Shown in pieces: positions 24,501-31,973 of a stretch of DNA of 31,973 nucleotides (position 1 is the stretch's first letter; every line of letters begins with the position of its first letter). Where the stretch lies: assembly GCA_937995835.1 (NCBI GenBank), contig CALKIV010000067.1, positions 1 to 31,973 of the forward strand, in the 5' to 3' direction. Origin of the DNA: an uncultured Dysgonomonas sp. (GTDB taxonomy: Bacteria > Bacteroidota > Bacteroidia > Bacteroidales > Dysgonomonadaceae). The notes under the pieces are model-generated. The model ran no database searches and was not told the DNA's origin. It was given only the letters and a program-made list of their open reading frames with translations. The position numbers and the translations under genes were made by a program.

Positions 24501-24872
24501 TTCAATATCAATCAAAACAACTTCAAGGGGTTGAAACCTTGGACTCCAGAGAATCCTAGTACCACTCAACCAAGGATTGTATATGGATATAGCGACAACA
24601 GCATTGGAGATCAGGACAGATGGTTGGAAGATGGTTCGTTCTTCCGGATCAGTGAAATATCTATTGGATATACCGTGCCACGCTCATTGTTGAGCAAGAT
24701 CTACTTAGACTCATTGCGATTCGGTGTGTCATTACGAAACTTAGTGACCTTTACTAGTTATTCAGGACTAGATCCCGATTTTAAGGATACGGGGGTATAT
24801 ACTATGGGAGCTGACAATTCATCTTATCCTAATCCTCGTTCAATATTATTCTCTTTATCGCTAGGTTTTTAA
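21537..24872 (+). CDS. SusC/RagA TonB-dependent outer-membrane transporter with STN signalling domain
   Basis: This 1,111-residue protein has a long signal peptide ending near TKA/Q (residue 42) and an STN (secretin/TonB short N-terminal) domain at about 45-118. A CarboxypepD_reg domain (about 138-208, GVVKDAEGEPIIGATVFMKN) follows. The plug starts at DEVVVIGYGTVKKKDLTGAV and contains the RagA signature (SPLYVIDGTP, KDASSAAIYGSRAANGVI). A long beta-barrel ends in SLSLGF, with the terminal Phe typical of outer-membrane proteins. With SusD it imports a ligand through a TonB-driven pore. The STN domain marks it as a transducer that signals to FecR. A second ATG at 21600 could also start it, but the longer n-region is common for STN-bearing members. 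Confidence 0.97.
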   Translation: MKIKPLAFARLCQKHKRSLKIMKISFFMLLICFQLAAMSTKAQEAALSLKSNSLSIKSLITEIEEQTNYLVVYSNLEVDIQHLTKVRTTKGKVKDILNQAFENTNLAYSFDNNYIVLKSKDSGAGSGAYDMYEKRKRTGVVKDAEGEPIIGATVFMKNTTEGTTTDIDGRFSINASEKDVLVISFIGYDNQEVPVKDDLTFDITLQEDIKTLDEVVVIGYGTVKKKDLTGAVSIVKPEALKDRVAGDIGSALQGLASGVKVSSSGLAGDAAAITIRGIGNLTNNSPLYVIDGTPTDGNLHLNLQDIESIQVLKDASSAAIYGSRAANGVIIISTKQGKEGPLKVEFSSQIEVSWLPRYDLMNADEYKAYNNMAYDNAIRMGIEGVTSRQNHYDANTDWQDQMLKTGMMQNYNIALSGAKENQRLYTSLNVMDNSGTVEGTGYNKYAFRVNTSGKKGIFSYGENLSYTTSKRKGLHGNPFSNFISMPPTIPVLDDSHPGGYGYGDKYRASTYALNPVAMQELHTSRNKETSLRANIYGQVDLFDMFYAKLNGAYTDYSGTTNTLRKEGNWTMGQGADKPYLTKDNYVLKTVMIENTYGFKKKFDKHDLDAVVGLSYQHDKGEQHYTTRLDPLVINGEYITSIDAATGTTTGGTHVDEAALVSFLGRVNYSFDDKYLFSASVRRDGSSRFAKDNRWSTFPSVSLGWRISQENFFNVPLINDLKLRGNYGTLGGSNIGYWDYQAFINTAPRAVFGSKDDIAIGMIQSKLVNSDLKWEITKQMNFGFDLKMLKNRLSLTAEYFNSKSEDLLVYLPVLLTSGNAGGNPAVNAGSLRNQGIEFDIAWRDNIGSDFTYSASLNLSHVKNKILSLGYGQDVYYTHLSKSEIGKSLGSWYLYKMDGIFQSYDEIIQHKNSEGKIIQPNAQPGDIRYVDTNDDGVINANDRQIVGNPWPKLEMGLSLSAQYKGFDLMVNGYGKFGQEVWNGSKATAADFNINQNNFKGLKPWTPENPSTTQPRIVYGYSDNSIGDQDRWLEDGSFFRISEISIGYTVPRSLLSKIYLDSLRFGVSLRNLVTFTSYSGLDPDFKDTGVYTMGADNSSYPNPRSILFSLSLGF

Positions 24873-24908
24873 GTAATAAATTGGAATACAAAAATGAAAA
24901 ATAGAACT

Positions 24909-26483
24909 ATGAAAAAAATAGTATATATAATATTAGCCAGTATCCTGTTAAGTGTGTCTTCTTGTAATGATTTACTGGATATAAACAATAATAATACCGT
25001 AACTACAGGTAACTTTTGGAAGTCAGAATCTGATATTGATAAGGGTGTTACTGCTGTATATAACATGTTTTATAAACAAGGAACATGGACACGCAATATC
25101 TATACCCAAATGAATGGAATGGCAGACGATGGTGTTAGCTTCTCGGGATGGGTAGAACTGGCTGAATGGTCACGCTTTGTTTATAGAAATTATAATTTCG
25201 ATGAGGTAAATACTAAAATATGGGGCGAACACTATAAGGCTATTTTCAGAGCCAATCAGGTTTTAGACCACATAGATGGTATAAAATTTGAGAGCCAAGA
25301 GTTGAAAGATGACTACAAAGGGCAAACCTTGTTTCTACGTTCATTCTACTACTTTTATCTCGCTGTTCTTTATGAGGATGTTCCTTTAGTCTTGAAAACA
25401 TCATCAGCATCTGATAAGCCTGAGCAAAAAGAGGTCGGTGTGATATGGAACCAGATAGAAGAAGACCTCAAATTAGCTATCTCAATACTACCTCTTACCA
25501 GAAATTCTGATAAATATGGACGTGTAACACGTGGAGCAGCATATGCTTTGCTTGGAAAAACATATATGCAACAACATAAATGGGATGATGCGGCGAAAAC
25601 TCTAAAATGGTTTGTAGAAACTGGCGAAGAAGGAAGTGCCCTCTATGATTTGATGAGTAACTATGAAGCAAATTTCAGAAATGATACTGAAAATAATAAA
25701 GAGTCTGTTTACGAAATTCAATTCTCTCAGGTGAATAATACCGGTTTTGATACCGATTTTGATGCAAATTCAAACTTGGGAACTCAAATAGCGATGAACC
25801 AGTCTCCTGCAGGCTTAGGATGGAATAATATTCAAGCCAGACGTTGGCTCGTAGACTATTTCAAGAGAGAAAAAACAGTAGATGGTAAGTATGACAAACG
25901 ACTCTACTATAGCTTATGGTATAATGATGCTGCCAAAGATTTTCCTGAGGAAAATAATTTGGTTTATGGGCGCGAGTGGAGCTCAAACGCCACTTGGGGA
26001 GAGCAAGTATTTATAAAAAAATATACAAGTAAGCTGTCTGGTACCGAAACAGAATTCTACTGGCATGATATCAATTTTAGACTATTTAGGTATTCTGATA
26101 TTCTACTGCTTTATGCAGAAGCATTAAATGAAGCAGGAAACACACCTTCTGCCAAAGCCATAGAATGCCTAAACAAAGTGCGAGAAAGAGCTAAGCTGCC
26201 AAAAATAGAACAGAGTAGCTATTATAACGGTGCATTGATAACCACCAATAAAGAAGAGTTTAGAGAGCATCTGAAAATAGAAAGAGCATTAGAACTATGC
26301 TTAGAATGTGTGAGATGGATCGACCTGAAACGTTGGGGATTGAGTGATCAACGTGTAATAGATAATCTGACCATAAAGGACAGTGATTTCTCAAACTTTG
26401 TGGTAGGAAAATCACATCGAATGCCTATTCCTCAATCAGAGGTCGATAACAACCCTAATTTGCATCAAAACAAACCTTACTAA
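24909..26483 (+). CDS. SusD/RagB-family surface lipoprotein
   Basis: This 524-residue lipoprotein has a signal peptide ending SVSSC (Cys19), which would be lipidated and exported to the cell surface. The SusD fold is recognisable from the N-terminal NDLLDINNNNTVTTGNFW, TPR-like helices around AAYALLGKTYMQQHKWDDAAKTL, and the C-terminal region (RLFRYSDILLLYAEALNEAG, CLNKVRERA, LKIERALELCLECVRWIDLKRWG), ending RMPIPQSEVDNNPNLHQNKPY. It would form the lid over the SusC barrel and bind the ligand. An upstream in-frame ATG at 24894 adds only five residues (MKNRT). It starts 36 bp after susC and is co-transcribed with it. Confidence 0.96.
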   Translation: MKKIVYIILASILLSVSSCNDLLDINNNNTVTTGNFWKSESDIDKGVTAVYNMFYKQGTWTRNIYTQMNGMADDGVSFSGWVELAEWSRFVYRNYNFDEVNTKIWGEHYKAIFRANQVLDHIDGIKFESQELKDDYKGQTLFLRSFYYFYLAVLYEDVPLVLKTSSASDKPEQKEVGVIWNQIEEDLKLAISILPLTRNSDKYGRVTRGAAYALLGKTYMQQHKWDDAAKTLKWFVETGEEGSALYDLMSNYEANFRNDTENNKESVYEIQFSQVNNTGFDTDFDANSNLGTQIAMNQSPAGLGWNNIQARRWLVDYFKREKTVDGKYDKRLYYSLWYNDAAKDFPEENNLVYGREWSSNATWGEQVFIKKYTSKLSGTETEFYWHDINFRLFRYSDILLLYAEALNEAGNTPSAKAIECLNKVRERAKLPKIEQSSYYNGALITTNKEEFREHLKIERALELCLECVRWIDLKRWGLSDQRVIDNLTIKDSDFSNFVVGKSHRMPIPQSEVDNNPNLHQNKPY

Positions 26484-26492
26484 ATAGTGATA

Positions 26493-27695
26493 ATGAAGGT
26501 TAAGTTTTTTCAACTGCTATTAAGCTTACTGGCTGTTTCTTTTATCCCATATAATGAGGTAAAAGCACAGCAAGCCAAGCCTATAGTAGTCGTAACAGAT
26601 TGTTATCACCCATATCAAGATCCAGGAGACAACCTAGACCTGATCAATGGATATAGCAATCCTGATGTAGATCTGAAAGCTGTGATATTAGATATAACAG
26701 ACGCTTTCAGAAAAGATACAGCCAATCATGCTGTGCTTTGGAAAGATCCTCGTGGACCTAGAGAAGCTGGACTGATTCCTGTGTCGCAGATGAATTATAT
26801 TTTTGACAAGAATATACCATTTGCCATAGGACCACTTACTAGTATGACTAGCGAAGAGGACAAAATGGAATATATTCCACAGTACGAACAAGCAGGAGTG
26901 CAGCTGTTGCTTGATATACTGAGGAGCGCTGATCAACCTATAGATGTGCTATCCTTTGGTTCGGCTCGTATCCTTGCTGTTGCATATAATAGAGAGCCCG
27001 AACTGATGAGGACTAAAATAAATCAGATTCATCTAAGTGCAGGCACAGCTTCTAAAGATTATGAAACGGGAAGTGATCTAGGTGCAAACATGATATCAGG
27101 GGGAGAGTGGAATGTAGCTTTGGATGTGTACGCATTCACTCGCATCCTTCGTTCCGACTTGCCTGTCGCCATTTATCCTTGTGCAGGTAAGGATGGAGGA
27201 TATGTGAAAGATGTGAATAATTCTTATTGGGAATTGAAGGATATGTCTTTCCTGAAAAGGATGGATTGCCCCTTGCAAAACTATTTAGACTATGCTTTGA
27301 ATAAAAAGTTGGCTTTTGACTTTCTTCAACAAATGGATCAAGGTTGTGCTTTTGCAAAGGAGGATAGACCTCTGCCTGAAACATTCCATATCTGGGAAAC
27401 TGCAGTTTGGCAACATGTGACAGGTAAAGATATAGTGAAGACCAAAGAAGGTACTTATCTATTCAGAAATTCTGGAGAACATAAAGAAGGAGATAGCTAT
27501 GTTGATAGTAGCTTAAAGCCTTGTAGATTGGAGGTCAGAGATGATGGTCGATTTAGATTTGAATATGTGGAGGATAGCAATTTTAAGATCTTTTATCGTT
27601 CTAACCCTGAAGAGAATGAAAGGGCTTTAAATGCAATTATTCCAAATGTGTTTATGCAAATCAAAGTGAATGATAATAGAATAAATAAAAAATAA
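26493..27695 (+). CDS. exported nucleoside-hydrolase-fold protein with altered metal motif
   Basis: This 400-residue protein has a signal peptide (MKVKFFQLLLSLLAVSFIPYNEVKA, cleavage before QQA). The mature N terminus PIVVVTDCYHPYQDPGDNLDLIN aligns with the start of inosine-uridine nucleoside hydrolases (PxIxDTDxGxDDxxA). However, the DTDxG core is interrupted, and the acidic residues sit at D36 and in DPGDNLD (D43, D46, D49). Later it has IDVLSFGSARILAVAY and QIHLSAGTA where the family has its second and third conserved strands. It may be an active hydrolase with changed specificity or a non-catalytic binding homologue. A GTG at 26487 is also in frame, but the ATG at 26493 gives a clean signal peptide. 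It lies 9 bp after susD and 1 bp before the next gene. Confidence 0.7.
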   Translation: MKVKFFQLLLSLLAVSFIPYNEVKAQQAKPIVVVTDCYHPYQDPGDNLDLINGYSNPDVDLKAVILDITDAFRKDTANHAVLWKDPRGPREAGLIPVSQMNYIFDKNIPFAIGPLTSMTSEEDKMEYIPQYEQAGVQLLLDILRSADQPIDVLSFGSARILAVAYNREPELMRTKINQIHLSAGTASKDYETGSDLGANMISGGEWNVALDVYAFTRILRSDLPVAIYPCAGKDGGYVKDVNNSYWELKDMSFLKRMDCPLQNYLDYALNKKLAFDFLQQMDQGCAFAKEDRPLPETFHIWETAVWQHVTGKDIVKTKEGTYLFRNSGEHKEGDSYVDSSLKPCRLEVRDDGRFRFEYVEDSNFKIFYRSNPEENERALNAIIPNVFMQIKVNDNRINKK

Positions 27696-27696
27696 T

Positions 27697-28752
27697 ATGA
27701 CATCAAATATAAAATTAATTAGTGTTTTTATAATAAGTTTTCTACTGCTGACCGCTTGCGCTAAGGAAAATAAAAAGGAGTTAGCAAATGAAAGAGAAGT
27801 GCCTACAATAATCTTTGAGACTGATATGGGCAACGACGTTGATGATGCCTTGGCATTAGATATGTTATACAAATATCTTGATAAGGGGCAGATTAAACTT
27901 TTGTCTATAATGACAAATAAAAATAGTGTGTATTCTGCAGAGTACCTTGACCTAATGAATACATGGTATGGATATCCTACTATTCCGATAGGGATTATGA
28001 AAGGAGGGCCAAACAGTGAAGATGATGCTCTAAATTATGCTAAAGCTGTTTGTCTGCTTGAAGAATCAGAGAAACCAATGTTCGACCGTTCGTTGAGCAA
28101 TTATGAGTCATTGCCAGAAGCTCACATCCTTTATCGTAAGTTGTTAGCTTCTCAGCCTGATAGCTCTGTTGATATTGTTTCTGTAGGATTTTCTACCAAT
28201 CTGATACGATTGCTCGACACCCCTGCTGATGAGTATTCACCACTAACAGGGGTAGAGTTAGTAGGTAAGAAGGTAAAACTGCTTTCGGCGATGTTAGGCA
28301 GCTTCGGAGCCGATGCAGTAAGAGAATACAATGTGATAGTAGATATTCCAGCAGCGAAGAAAATTTTTGAAGAGTGGCCTACTGCAATTGTTGTTTCTCC
28401 TTTCGAAGTTGGTGATGCAATAAAATATCCAGCAACAAGTATCGAAAAAGATTTTGCTTGGGCTCCTCATCATCCGATGGTGGAAGCATACAAGGCGTAT
28501 TTGCCTATGCCATATGATCGTCCTACATGGGATTTGACTTCACTGATGTATGTTGCCGAAAACGACAACCATAAGATGTTTATTTCTGCACCAGGAATAA
28601 TCTCAATAGATGATGAAGGTTATTCACATTATCAGAGCGATGCTACGGGTAAACATCGTTACCTGAGTGTGGATGTATTGCAGGCAGAAGTAATCAAAGC
28701 TCATTTTGTCAATCTTATTAAAAGTAAACCTCTAAAATATCAAAACAAATGA
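27697..28752 (+). CDS. nucleoside hydrolase (IUNH family) lipoprotein
   Basis: This is a 351-residue lipoprotein with lipobox LLTAC (Cys21). It carries the nucleoside hydrolase metal motif ETDMGNDVDDALAL (residues 41-54), where the calcium-binding aspartates D43, D46, D49 and D50 are kept and the first Asp is Glu. Further family segments are DIVSVGFSTNLIRLL, EYNVIVDIPAAKKIF and RPTWDLTSLMYVA. The last supplies the C-terminal metal ligand Asp seen in this family. The enzymes hydrolyse the N-glycosidic bond of nucleosides to give ribose and base. Here the lipid anchor puts it on the envelope, so it would act on extracellular or periplasmic substrates. It is 1 bp downstream of the nucleoside-hydrolase-fold partner and overlaps the next gene by 4 bp (ATGA). 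Confidence 0.88.
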   Translation: MTSNIKLISVFIISFLLLTACAKENKKELANEREVPTIIFETDMGNDVDDALALDMLYKYLDKGQIKLLSIMTNKNSVYSAEYLDLMNTWYGYPTIPIGIMKGGPNSEDDALNYAKAVCLLEESEKPMFDRSLSNYESLPEAHILYRKLLASQPDSSVDIVSVGFSTNLIRLLDTPADEYSPLTGVELVGKKVKLLSAMLGSFGADAVREYNVIVDIPAAKKIFEEWPTAIVVSPFEVGDAIKYPATSIEKDFAWAPHHPMVEAYKAYLPMPYDRPTWDLTSLMYVAENDNHKMFISAPGIISIDDEGYSHYQSDATGKHRYLSVDVLQAEVIKAHFVNLIKSKPLKYQNK

Positions 28753-29906
28753 AACCTATATTATATAAAATAACAGTGCTAGTTTTAGCAATGCTTGGAT
28801 TCACTCTATGTTCATGCAGTAGCGATAGTGAATTTGTTTTTCCGGAGCCTTCACCGACCTACGAATTGGTGGATATGGTAAACGTTTTTGGATTTTATAA
28901 CCAAGATCGATATTCTTACTGTCCTAGCGTGACGCGTGATGAAGATGGTACAGCACATATGTTTTTGTGTGGTAATCCTGAAGAACAAATTATGGTTGAT
29001 AACATCTATTACGTGCGTATCAATCCTGATGGTTCTCAAACAGCTCCTAAAAGTGTGTTACAACCAAACCCTGACACATGGGATAGTTTCCACACATGTG
29101 ATCCATCGGTGATTGCTGGGGACTTTAAGATGGAAGGAAAATCGTACAAATATGCTATGTTCTTTTTAGGGAACAAAAGAGGAAGATACTTCAATGAGGT
29201 AGGTGTTGCATTTAGTAACGAGATAGATGCCGATCATTGGGTCAAGTATCCGAAACAATTGGTAGAGAAAACTTGGGAGGGTGAAGAAGATCAGGTTTTA
29301 AGCAATGGAAGCAAGTCGTGGGGTGTTGGTCAACCCTCTGCCATATCGCTAGACCATGCAGGTAAGGTTTTACTTACATATACTTCAGGTGATGCAGTTG
29401 CTACTCGTGTAGTGTGGTGCGAAATAGATATGAGTGATATGGATACCTATCAGCCACAGTTGGCTAAAACAATGGTGACTGGAGGCTTGAAACAGATAAA
29501 TAAGGTGGACGCAGATCACACTGCTAATATCGATTTTGCTATCAATTTAGCAGAGAATACTATCATTATGATTCGTCCGGTACATCCACATCCTACCAGT
29601 TATCCTGCATTTTTGCCTCAGGCATTAGAAATCAATTATATGCCTTTGAATGCTTTTATGGCTTCTATCGGAAGTTGGAGTACCATGTTGCGCATCACTC
29701 CTCAAATGACAGGATATCCTCGCAATCATAATGCAACCATCGAGAGAGACCTCTATGGCGAGATACAGGATTGGCGCAATCCCACCATCTATTATACTGT
29801 AAGTAAAGCCGCTCCTGATGTGATAGCGGGGGCTAGTACTCATGCCGAATGGACTTATCGTATTTGGAAAGCTCAGATACAAGAGATAAAATCACAAGAA
29901 AAGTAA
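28749..29906 (+). CDS. beta-propeller lipoprotein resembling glycosidases
   Basis: This 385-residue protein has a lipoprotein signal (LGFTLCSC, Cys21 or Cys23). The mature part shows repeated blade-like segments: YCPSVTRDEDGTAHMFLCGNP, CDPSVIAGDF followed by KYAMFFLGNKRGRYFNEVGVAFS, WGVGQPSAISLDHAGKVLLTYTSG, and later NATIERDLYGEIQDW. This pattern resembles five-bladed beta-propeller glycoside hydrolases of the GH43/GH32 kind, but I cannot assign a catalytic triad. It could be a hydrolase or a binding protein. Its ATG overlaps the stop of the nucleoside hydrolase gene, which indicates tight co-expression. Confidence 0.6.
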   Translation: MKPILYKITVLVLAMLGFTLCSCSSDSEFVFPEPSPTYELVDMVNVFGFYNQDRYSYCPSVTRDEDGTAHMFLCGNPEEQIMVDNIYYVRINPDGSQTAPKSVLQPNPDTWDSFHTCDPSVIAGDFKMEGKSYKYAMFFLGNKRGRYFNEVGVAFSNEIDADHWVKYPKQLVEKTWEGEEDQVLSNGSKSWGVGQPSAISLDHAGKVLLTYTSGDAVATRVVWCEIDMSDMDTYQPQLAKTMVTGGLKQINKVDADHTANIDFAINLAENTIIMIRPVHPHPTSYPAFLPQALEINYMPLNAFMASIGSWSTMLRITPQMTGYPRNHNATIERDLYGEIQDWRNPTIYYTVSKAAPDVIAGASTHAEWTYRIWKAQIQEIKSQEK

Positions 29907-29927
29907 AACCCTATGAAGTGCAATATT

Positions 29928-31850
29928 ATGAAATCATTATTTAAATATATTTTTGTTTACACCTTGTTAGGGGTATTCTTTAGTTCGTGTTACGATTCTG
30001 ATGACCATCAGCCTGATGGCGATGCTTTTATATTATCATTTTCAATTGATGGTAATGTGGGCTATATTGATGGAGAAACTAAAGACATTGTAGTGTATTT
30101 ACCTCTAGGTACAGATGTCACAGAGCTGTCTCCTGTAGTTGTAACATCCATGAATGCTTCAATAGCTCCTGGTCTTAAAGATGAAATAGATTTTTCATCA
30201 CCTGTCGATTTTACAGTTATTAGTAAAAATGGAGCTCAAAGCAACACGTATAAGGTTACCATTCGCAATCAAGAGAATAGAGTCAAGAAGTTGGAAGCCA
30301 TTTATAATGAGATTGCTTACAGCGCTGTAATTAATGATGCTAAGAATATTATCACCCTTAATTTACCATCCTTTATAGAAGATCTATCTCAGATCAGACC
30401 TATTGTAACTGTTGCAGAAGGAGCAAAAGTGGAACTGCCGAGTGAGTTTGTTGACTTATCGGAAGGGAAGGAGGTTGCAATAAGTGTGGACTATAAAGGG
30501 TACAAAAATGTTTATCGTTTAGTAGCACAACATATAGCCGCACCTGAAATTCTCAAACTCAAAGCTGGAGGCTCGGAGGCCGTTATAGATCAATCTGCTC
30601 TAACAATAACGATCCCTTTTGGTTTGGATATGGATATTTCTGCCATAGTGCCTGAGATCACATTATCTGACGAGACTGTGGAAGTGGTATCGCCTGCTGA
30701 TTATCAGGATGGAATTGATTTTGCAACTCCTGATCTTAAACTTGTGATAAAGAATAGTGTTGGTGATATTAGAGAGTATGCTGTAGTTGTACGTTCGGTT
30801 TTATTGATCAATAGTTTTGTCTTTGAGTTAAATGGTTATAGCTATCGAGGTGTTATTGATAATGAAGAAAATACCATTCGTGTTTTTGTTCCTATCTCAG
30901 TTGCTGTAACTAATCTTAGCCCTACTGTAACAACTAATACCACTGGTGCTAAGATAGAACCGGCATCTAATACTGCTCAAGATTTCAGTTCACCTGTATC
31001 GTATACCATCTCCAAAGGGGAAGTGACCATGAAATACACAGTAGAGGTTATTGCTGCAGACTTAAAAATCGGATTCTTGGGCGTGTGGCCAGATGAGTAC
31101 TCAATCACGAATGAGGATGAATTGGTTGCCTTCAATTGGTTTAAGAAAACGTATCCAAAGGGACAATATATTTCATTTACAGATATCAAGAATGGTCTAG
31201 ATTTATCATTCTTTAAGGTGTTGTGGTGGCATAACGATCAATATCAGAAGTTGCCTGCTATAACAAGTGAAGTGGAAAACCAAGTTAAAAACTATTATGC
31301 TAATGGAGGTAGTTTATTCTTAAGCACATTCGCTACTCAGTATATTAAGACGATAGGAGTGTCAAAAGATGGGCTAGCGCCTAATAGTGTAGGTCAAAAT
31401 CCAGAGCCAATTGCTCATCCGTGGGGCAATGGACTATCGGTGAATGGATATGAGTCTCATCCAATTTTTGAAGGTTTGGATATTTGGGATTTTGGTGATG
31501 CCATAAAGCGTTTTTATCTTCTTTTTGATAATACATGGCGCATGGAGAAACATAGTGATTGGGCAATCGGTCAAGCTCCATATGCAACTATTGATACATG
31601 GAGAGAGGCTACTGGCGCCCGTGATCTGGGAGGATATGAGTGGGAATCTACAAGAGCCAATGGAGTAACTATGGCTGAGTTTCCTAAAAATAATAAAGGA
31701 AAAGGAGAGGGAGCTGTGATCTGTTTAGGATCTATAGCCTATGATTGGCATGTTGACCATAAAGGTCTGTCAGACTATGTGCCCAATAATTTTCAAGACA
31801 GAATTCAGATTTTGACTCAAAAAACATTGGATTATCTATATAATCAATAA
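29928..31850 (+). CDS. surface lipoprotein with tandem beta-sandwich repeats and DUF4960-like C-terminal domain
   Basis: This 640-residue lipoprotein has a signal peptide ending FFSSC (Cys21). Four repeats of about 75-85 residues follow (roughly 30-105, 110-185, 188-265 and 268-355). Each opens with a hydrophobic strand, then a xxIDxxxxTIxVxLP-like strand, then DFSSPVxYTI and a closing YxVxV strand, as in DUF5018-type or cadherin-like Bacteroidetes binding modules. The remaining part (about 358-640, starting LKIGFLGVWPDEY) resembles DUF4960. It has a Rossmann-like NGGSLFLSTFATQYI segment and a C-terminal GEGAVICLGSIAYDWHVD. A DUF4960 protein occupies the SusE/F-like glycan-binding position in the B. 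thetaiotaomicron levan locus, so this is probably the surface binding protein of the system. A longer start at 29913 is possible. It is the last gene before the terminator. Confidence 0.78.
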   Translation: MKSLFKYIFVYTLLGVFFSSCYDSDDHQPDGDAFILSFSIDGNVGYIDGETKDIVVYLPLGTDVTELSPVVVTSMNASIAPGLKDEIDFSSPVDFTVISKNGAQSNTYKVTIRNQENRVKKLEAIYNEIAYSAVINDAKNIITLNLPSFIEDLSQIRPIVTVAEGAKVELPSEFVDLSEGKEVAISVDYKGYKNVYRLVAQHIAAPEILKLKAGGSEAVIDQSALTITIPFGLDMDISAIVPEITLSDETVEVVSPADYQDGIDFATPDLKLVIKNSVGDIREYAVVVRSVLLINSFVFELNGYSYRGVIDNEENTIRVFVPISVAVTNLSPTVTTNTTGAKIEPASNTAQDFSSPVSYTISKGEVTMKYTVEVIAADLKIGFLGVWPDEYSITNEDELVAFNWFKKTYPKGQYISFTDIKNGLDLSFFKVLWWHNDQYQKLPAITSEVENQVKNYYANGGSLFLSTFATQYIKTIGVSKDGLAPNSVGQNPEPIAHPWGNGLSVNGYESHPIFEGLDIWDFGDAIKRFYLLFDNTWRMEKHSDWAIGQAPYATIDTWREATGARDLGGYEWESTRANGVTMAEFPKNNKGKGEGAVICLGSIAYDWHVDHKGLSDYVPNNFQDRIQILTQKTLDYLYNQ

Positions 31851-31871
31851 ATTATTTAATATTAGAATTTG

Positions 31872-31916
31872 AAAATCTCCCCTTTGCTATATTGTTATTA
31901 GCATTGGGGAGATTTT
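31872..31916 (+). terminator. rho-independent terminator closing the SusC/D locus
   Basis: AAAATCTCCCC (31872-31882) pairs perfectly with GGGGAGATTTT (31906-31916), with an inner TGCTA/TAGCA stem, followed by a run of T. It lies 21 bp after the last gene of the locus and marks the end of the operon. Confidence 0.92.
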
Positions 31917-31973
31917 TTTTAGATATGGAACTTGAATCTTTGTGAAATAGATTATGGTTCTGTAAGTTGTTCA

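Noticed and set aside
19775..31920. Assignment of the locus as the known rus (ribose utilization) system.
   Set aside because: No ribokinase genes, rus-type transporter or rusR-type regulator are present. Regulation is by ECF/FecR, and there are two hydrolase-fold proteins.
1..31973. CRISPR array, prophage, insertion sequence or integrative element.
   Set aside because: No regularly spaced direct repeats, transposase, integrase, relaxase or phage structural genes were seen anywhere in the window.

Overview
The window looks like a chromosomal segment of a low-GC member of the Bacteroidales. The evidence is Bacteroidetes-type promoters (TTTG then TAnnTTTG), a SusC/SusD pair under an ECF sigma/FecR system, FISUMP and LRR surface proteins, a DUF2023 gene beside a flavodoxin, and lipoprotein signals typical of the phylum. 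The genus cannot be fixed from sequence alone; a Dysgonomonas, Bacteroides or Parabacteroides relative would fit. No tRNA, rRNA, insertion sequence, integrase or CRISPR array was seen.

Layout. 1-3.3 kb: a GC-rich hairpin element, a small membrane protein, an HD-family phosphohydrolase with a degenerate 8-bp tandem repeat in its leader, and a TerC-family membrane protein. 3.3-6.2 kb: a secreted FISUMP-domain protein and a two-gene operon of secreted proteins of unknown function. 6.2-8.2 kb: an RNA-repair operon on the minus strand, made of an ATP-dependent RNA ligase broken by a one-base frameshift and an HD-Pnk end-healing enzyme, preceded by a promoter and a nested hairpin leader. 8.4-10.1 kb: two paralogous flavodoxins with a DUF2023 gene between them. 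10.4-12.3 kb: a pabB-pabC operon for p-aminobenzoate (folate) synthesis with a small membrane protein at its end. 12.6-13.7 kb: a secreted leucine-rich-repeat protein whose N-terminal module matches that of the FISUMP protein. 13.7-19.4 kb: a very large alpha-2-macroglobulin-family protein that keeps a CxEQ thioester motif and carries an inserted carboxypeptidase-regulatory plus SusC-signature segment.

19.8-31.9 kb is a complete polysaccharide-utilization-type locus on the plus strand: ECF sigma factor, FecR anti-sigma factor, SusC with an N-terminal STN signalling domain, SusD lipoprotein, a nucleoside-hydrolase-fold protein with an altered metal motif, a lipoprotein nucleoside hydrolase with the standard motif, a beta-propeller lipoprotein resembling glycosidases, and a large lipoprotein with tandem beta-sandwich repeats and a DUF4960-like C terminus. 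A strong terminator follows. The likely logic is ligand sensing by SusC-STN, release of sigma by FecR, and induction of a binding, import and cleavage system. The unusual part is the paired nucleoside-hydrolase-fold proteins in place of ordinary glycoside hydrolases, which suggests a nucleoside, riboside or other N-glycoside-like substrate rather than a plain polysaccharide. This locus and the split RNA-repair operon are the two regions most worth following up.
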